Source of the DNA: Methanomicrobiales archaeon HGW-Methanomicrobiales-2 | GTDB lineage: Archaea; Halobacteriota; Methanomicrobia; Methanomicrobiales; Methanoculleaceae | DNA length: 64,000 nt | Assembly (NCBI GenBank): GCA_002839645.1 | Contig: PGYL01000004.1 | Span: forward strand, 1-64,000 | Direction of reading: 5' to 3' | Shown: one piece after another, positions 61,284 through 64,000 of the stretch | How positions within the stretch are numbered: the first letter of the stretch is position 1 | Layout: every line of letters begins with the position of its first letter | Notes under the pieces: model-generated | The model's input: only the letters and a program-made list of their open reading frames with translations | What the model was told of the DNA's origin: nothing | Databases searched by the model: none | Made by a program: the position numbers and the translations under genes

Positions 61284-62186
61284 TCACCGGGAAACGCCGT
61301 CCGCTTCCATCAGACGGGCGGCATTTCTCAACCCATACGCATCGAGGACCGTAAATGCACCCGCCATGAGCACGAGTCCTGCGAGGAGGAAGATGAGCAA
61401 CTCGACCAGTTCCTCAGGCAGAGTAATGGCGAGAATCCCGAGAACCAGCGAACTTACGCCCAGTCCGAGCGTATACCAGAAGCCCTTCGTTAAATTCCTT
61501 CTCTCCCGAACCACCCGGAGCAGCGTGACAACGGCACTGGAAAAGAACCAGATCGCAAGGATCAGCAGAATGAGGAGGAGGTAGAGTTCCCAGAGGATGA
61601 ACAGAACGACTCCTGCACCAGCCATCATACTCCCCTGGATGACGTTCTTGACTGCATCCTCTCTCCGGTCACTCTGCTGGATGCCCTTAATAATCGCGAG
61701 GAGACCGATGAGGAGAACCAGGGAGGGCAGGATTACGGTGAAGAAGATCACCGTCTCATAAAATGCTAAGATGAGGAGGACGGCGCCCATCGCCAGCAGG
61801 ACCACGCCGAGGCCCATCCGGAGTTTCCAGCTCACGCGTTGATCTTCAAGGCGCTGCAGGGGATCGCTTCGTGTTGCATCTTTGCCCGTTACAAAGATGG
61901 TCTCCATGGTCTCATGAAGCATGAGAACCAGAGGGGCGTCGTCGATCAGGTGCATGAGGGGGTTCTTCTCGGGGTCGTACCGGTCCATGTGGACACGGTA
62001 CTCCGACACCGTCTCGTGGGCATGATACTGTCCCTTCCGGTAACTGGCAATCGTATCGGGGCTGGGCACATTGATGGCCGACCGTTTCCAGTCCGGCTCA
62101 AGCGGTTCGGTCACCACAGCCTTCGGGACGACGACCTGAAAGACCCCCTGGTGCAGTGCACCGAGATACGACTCAAGCGTGCTCAA
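61284..62186 (-). CDS. HdeD/DUF308-type membrane protein with cytosolic N-terminal domain
   Basis: The 300-residue product has about 125 soluble residues (including PLMHLIDDAPLVLMLHETME). Six hydrophobic segments in three hairpin pairs follow (LGVVLLAMGAVLLILAFYET, LLLILLILAIWFFSSAVVTL, LLIFLLAGLVLMAGAFTVLD), the DUF308/HdeD pattern. The start is a TTG at 62186, supported by GGAGAG four bases before it; no ATG is near. It may act in membrane or pH stress, by family only. Confidence 0.7.
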   Translation of the reverse strand: MSTLESYLGALHQGVFQVVVPKAVVTEPLEPDWKRSAINVPSPDTIASYRKGQYHAHETVSEYRVHMDRYDPEKNPLMHLIDDAPLVLMLHETMETIFVTGKDATRSDPLQRLEDQRVSWKLRMGLGVVLLAMGAVLLILAFYETVIFFTVILPSLVLLIGLLAIIKGIQQSDRREDAVKNVIQGSMMAGAGVVLFILWELYLLLILLILAIWFFSSAVVTLLRVVRERRNLTKGFWYTLGLGVSSLVLGILAITLPEELVELLIFLLAGLVLMAGAFTVLDAYGLRNAARLMEADGVSR

Positions 62187-62525
62187 CTTCTCTCCTCACC
62201 ATCTGATTCCATCCTCAAGATTCGCCGATATCATTGGCGTTGTCCCTCTCCAGGATTGACGTTATCTCTTTCCAGACACCTGCAGATGCATCGACTTGCC
62301 GGTGACCGGATAAATAACACTATCTCTGGACGTTGAGGATTATAGTTCTCGTCATCGTTCATGGAACTCTTGCGTTCAATAGGTGGTGCAGGAACAGAGG
62401 ATCGCAAGGATGCCCGAAACAGGCCTGCAGTTCCGGCGTCCCACACTGCAATGGTTAACGTCCCACATAAGCAACAGAACCCGTTGGAACATCTATTTAT
62501 ATCCAGTCACAGCATCGAAGGGTCC

Positions 62526-62993
62526 ATGCCCTTAAAGGAGTATTTCGGAGACGATGATTGGAGGAACCTTGAGAGCCTGCCGTACGCGGTCTCCATAACA
62601 GTAATGGCCGCAGCGCCATCTCTCCTGGGTGCATGGGGCGAGACCAGAACCATGATAGAGGAACCGCCCCGGCTGGCAGCGACGAGCGGAAGCGAACTGG
62701 TCGACCTCGTCTCTGCGGGTATGCAACCCAGGGCCAGGGAACTGATCAAAGAGCAGCAGAATCTGCTGAAGCAGGATCAGATGGGCTATAGAAGCAGAAC
62801 CATTGAAGCATGCAAATCCGCCGCCACCGCTCTCGCTACGGTACCGCCGAACGAGGCTGAGGCCTATAAGAAGTGGTTATTGCAGATAGGTGAGAAGGTC
62901 GCCCTGGCAGCCAAAGAGCATGGCGTTGCGTTCAGCGATCCGGAAAAGGCCGCCCTTGGTGAGATTGCTGTTGCCCTTGGCCTCCAGGCATAG
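62526..62993 (+). CDS. Hypothetical helical protein, 155 residues
   Basis: The product starts MPLKEYFGDDDWRNLESLPY and continues with an all-helical, Ala/Glu-rich sequence (RELIKEQQNLLKQDQMGYRS, EAYKKWLLQIGEKVALAAKE) ending AALGEIAVALGLQA. AAGGGT precedes the ATG at 62526, and a TATTTATAT element about 28 bases upstream fits a promoter. The frame extends to 62361, but that part is poor. I recognise the look of a small tellurite-resistance/oligomerising helical protein but cannot name the family. The gap 62187-62525 shows nothing else. Confidence 0.65.
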   Translation: MPLKEYFGDDDWRNLESLPYAVSITVMAAAPSLLGAWGETRTMIEEPPRLAATSGSELVDLVSAGMQPRARELIKEQQNLLKQDQMGYRSRTIEACKSAATALATVPPNEAEAYKKWLLQIGEKVALAAKEHGVAFSDPEKAALGEIAVALGLQA

Positions 62994-63093
62994 AGATCAG
63001 ATTGGGCCGAAGGGCCGCCGACCGGACAGTGCATATTCCGGCATGTGGTGCGGAGATATAGGGGTTTTAACCCGTAGCCCCGGGAGGCCGCTG

Positions 63094-64000
63094 CTACATG
63101 AAGAGCGCCACAATGAGAATGAGCGCCGCCAGGTACGCCATCGGGTAGAACCAGACCATGAACAGGTCGATATGCTCGGCAATCTCCTTCTGCCTCGCCG
63201 TTGCCAGCCATTTGAGATAGAGATTATAGGCAACCGTCGCACCGGTGATCACGAAGATGGTGACCAGAATGGCGTCCAGGAACGTGAGGTAGCCGAGACG
63301 CGGCAGGTCGCCGGCGATGGTGAAGTTGAACGCGATGAAGAGGAGCAGGTTGGCGCTGGCGACCTCGGCCCGCTTGCCGTAATCCTTGAGGAGGAACGTG
63401 ACGTAGGTCAGCAGGATGATGATCAGGATCGGGACCAGGATACGGAAGATATAGAACGTCAGGTGGCGGGCCGCCTCGAAATGGAAGGAGTAGCGGGAGT
63501 TCTGGGTGGTGATCTGGATGCTGCTCACGTTGGTGTCGTAGGAGGTGATGTACCACTCCTCTTCACCGAGCTGCCCGCCGACGGCGGTCTTCTCCTCCCA
63601 GGGCGTATAGATGTAGAACTCCTCGGGGTAGAGCAGGTCGACCCTCACGTAGAAGTTCTGGGTATCGAACGGGTACTGCCTGAAGTCGAAATCCGGGGCC
63701 TGCAGGAGTGTCCAGAACCGCTCATAGTAGGTCACCTCGCCGCCGGGGCGGACCACGATGATCTGGTTCTGCGTCCAGCGCCGTTCCTGCTGGTTGAAGA
63801 GGGTGAACTCGGGCCACCGTTGCCCTTCGGCACTTACGAACCCCTCGAGGCTCCGGTAGACCTTGAACTGGCAGGTGCATTCGTCGGGACTGAACGCCAT
63901 CGCCGGGTCGGTCCACCGCATCCAGAGGTTGCCGACGACCCCGAAGTTCTCGGCCTGCTGGTCGACCGTCGTGATCTGATCGAGCTCGAACCCGACCAGA
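63094..64000 (-). CDS. Pentameric ligand-gated ion channel homologue (partial)
   Basis: The gene runs off the right edge, so the N terminus is missing. The visible 302 residues hold the beta-sandwich ligand-binding domain (NFGVVGNLWMRWTDPA, FDFRQYPFDTQNFYVRVDLL) and four membrane helices. M1 is HLTFYIFRILVPILIIILLT, M2 is near VASANLLLFIAFNFTIAGDL, M3 is LDAILVTIFVITGATVAYNL, and M4 ends in LAALILIVALFM. The Tyr-Pro-Phe-Asp motif and the Pro in M1 are hallmarks of the Cys-loop receptor superfamily; like other prokaryotic members it lacks the disulfide Cys pair. The ligand and ion selectivity are unknown. Confidence 0.85.
   Translation of the reverse strand, partial: LVGFELDQITTVDQQAENFGVVGNLWMRWTDPAMAFSPDECTCQFKVYRSLEGFVSAEGQRWPEFTLFNQQERRWTQNQIIVVRPGGEVTYYERFWTLLQAPDFDFRQYPFDTQNFYVRVDLLYPEEFYIYTPWEEKTAVGGQLGEEEWYITSYDTNVSSIQITTQNSRYSFHFEAARHLTFYIFRILVPILIIILLTYVTFLLKDYGKRAEVASANLLLFIAFNFTIAGDLPRLGYLTFLDAILVTIFVITGATVAYNLYLKWLATARQKEIAEHIDLFMVWFYPMAYLAALILIVALFM

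Overview
The window looks like chromosomal DNA of a methanogenic archaeon, most likely Methanomicrobiales (Methanoculleus-like). Pointers are a methanogenesis marker 10 radical SAM protein (modifies methyl-coenzyme M reductase), a Dph6-type diphthamide ligase, DUF365 and DUF504 proteins, a PAS/GAF protein with an N-terminal helix-turn-helix, an archaemetzincin relative, TATA boxes about 25-30 bases before genes, and tRNA genes without an encoded CCA. Housekeeping DNA is GC-rich; several islands are clearly AT-richer.

Layout. (1) 1-4.2 kb: purL-purQ purine operon, with a gene remnant at the left edge. (2) 4.5-8.3 kb: an AT-rich TIR-NTPase immune-type gene and a GNAT acetyltransferase with an overlapping 47-residue partner. 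(3) 8.5-14.3 kb: an integrated element with a tyrosine integrase, an excisionase-like protein, three small genes, a large helicase-type ATPase and a cluster of GGTGAGAG repeats resembling replication iterons. (4) 14.4-38.2 kb: a dense defence island. It holds two PUA-fold base readers (DUF365, EVE), a SNF2 helicase plus adenine methylase pair, a ComF-like plus DprA-like pair, a leftward run viperin > TPR-HEPN > unknown > nuclease-like, a divergent CARF-wHTH regulator, a 42-residue SMP-like protein and a 1786-residue DUF1998 helicase with a C-terminal nuclease-like domain. (5) 38.2-41.6 kb: a sparse stretch with several very small genes. (6) 41.6-48.8 kb: core genes (tRNA-Thr, DUF504, mmp10, dph6 and a GATase-like protein, tRNA-Leu, cardiolipin synthase, DUF6325, SHOCT, DUF3795). 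(7) 48.9-64 kb: an ilvB pseudogene split around a DUF1016 nuclease gene, a PAS/GAF regulator, an orphan TnpB-type right end with omega-RNA-like features, a TPR protein, a cytosolic-looking beta-solenoid protein, membrane proteins, a catalytically dead archaemetzincin and the C-terminal part of a pentameric ligand-gated channel.

How it may work together. The most interesting part is 24.6-32.6 kb. A regulator with a CARF domain (the fold that senses cyclic oligonucleotides) is transcribed divergently from a prokaryotic viperin, across a short spacer with a perfect 7-bp inverted repeat. Downstream of viperin is a TPR protein ending in a HEPN RNase signature (Rx4H), then two proteins I cannot name, one with a PD-(D/E)XK-like C terminus. 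No CRISPR array or cas gene is visible in the window. The arrangement suggests a signal-controlled antiviral module combining chain-terminating nucleotides with RNA cleavage. This is inference; no part of it is shown by experiment here.
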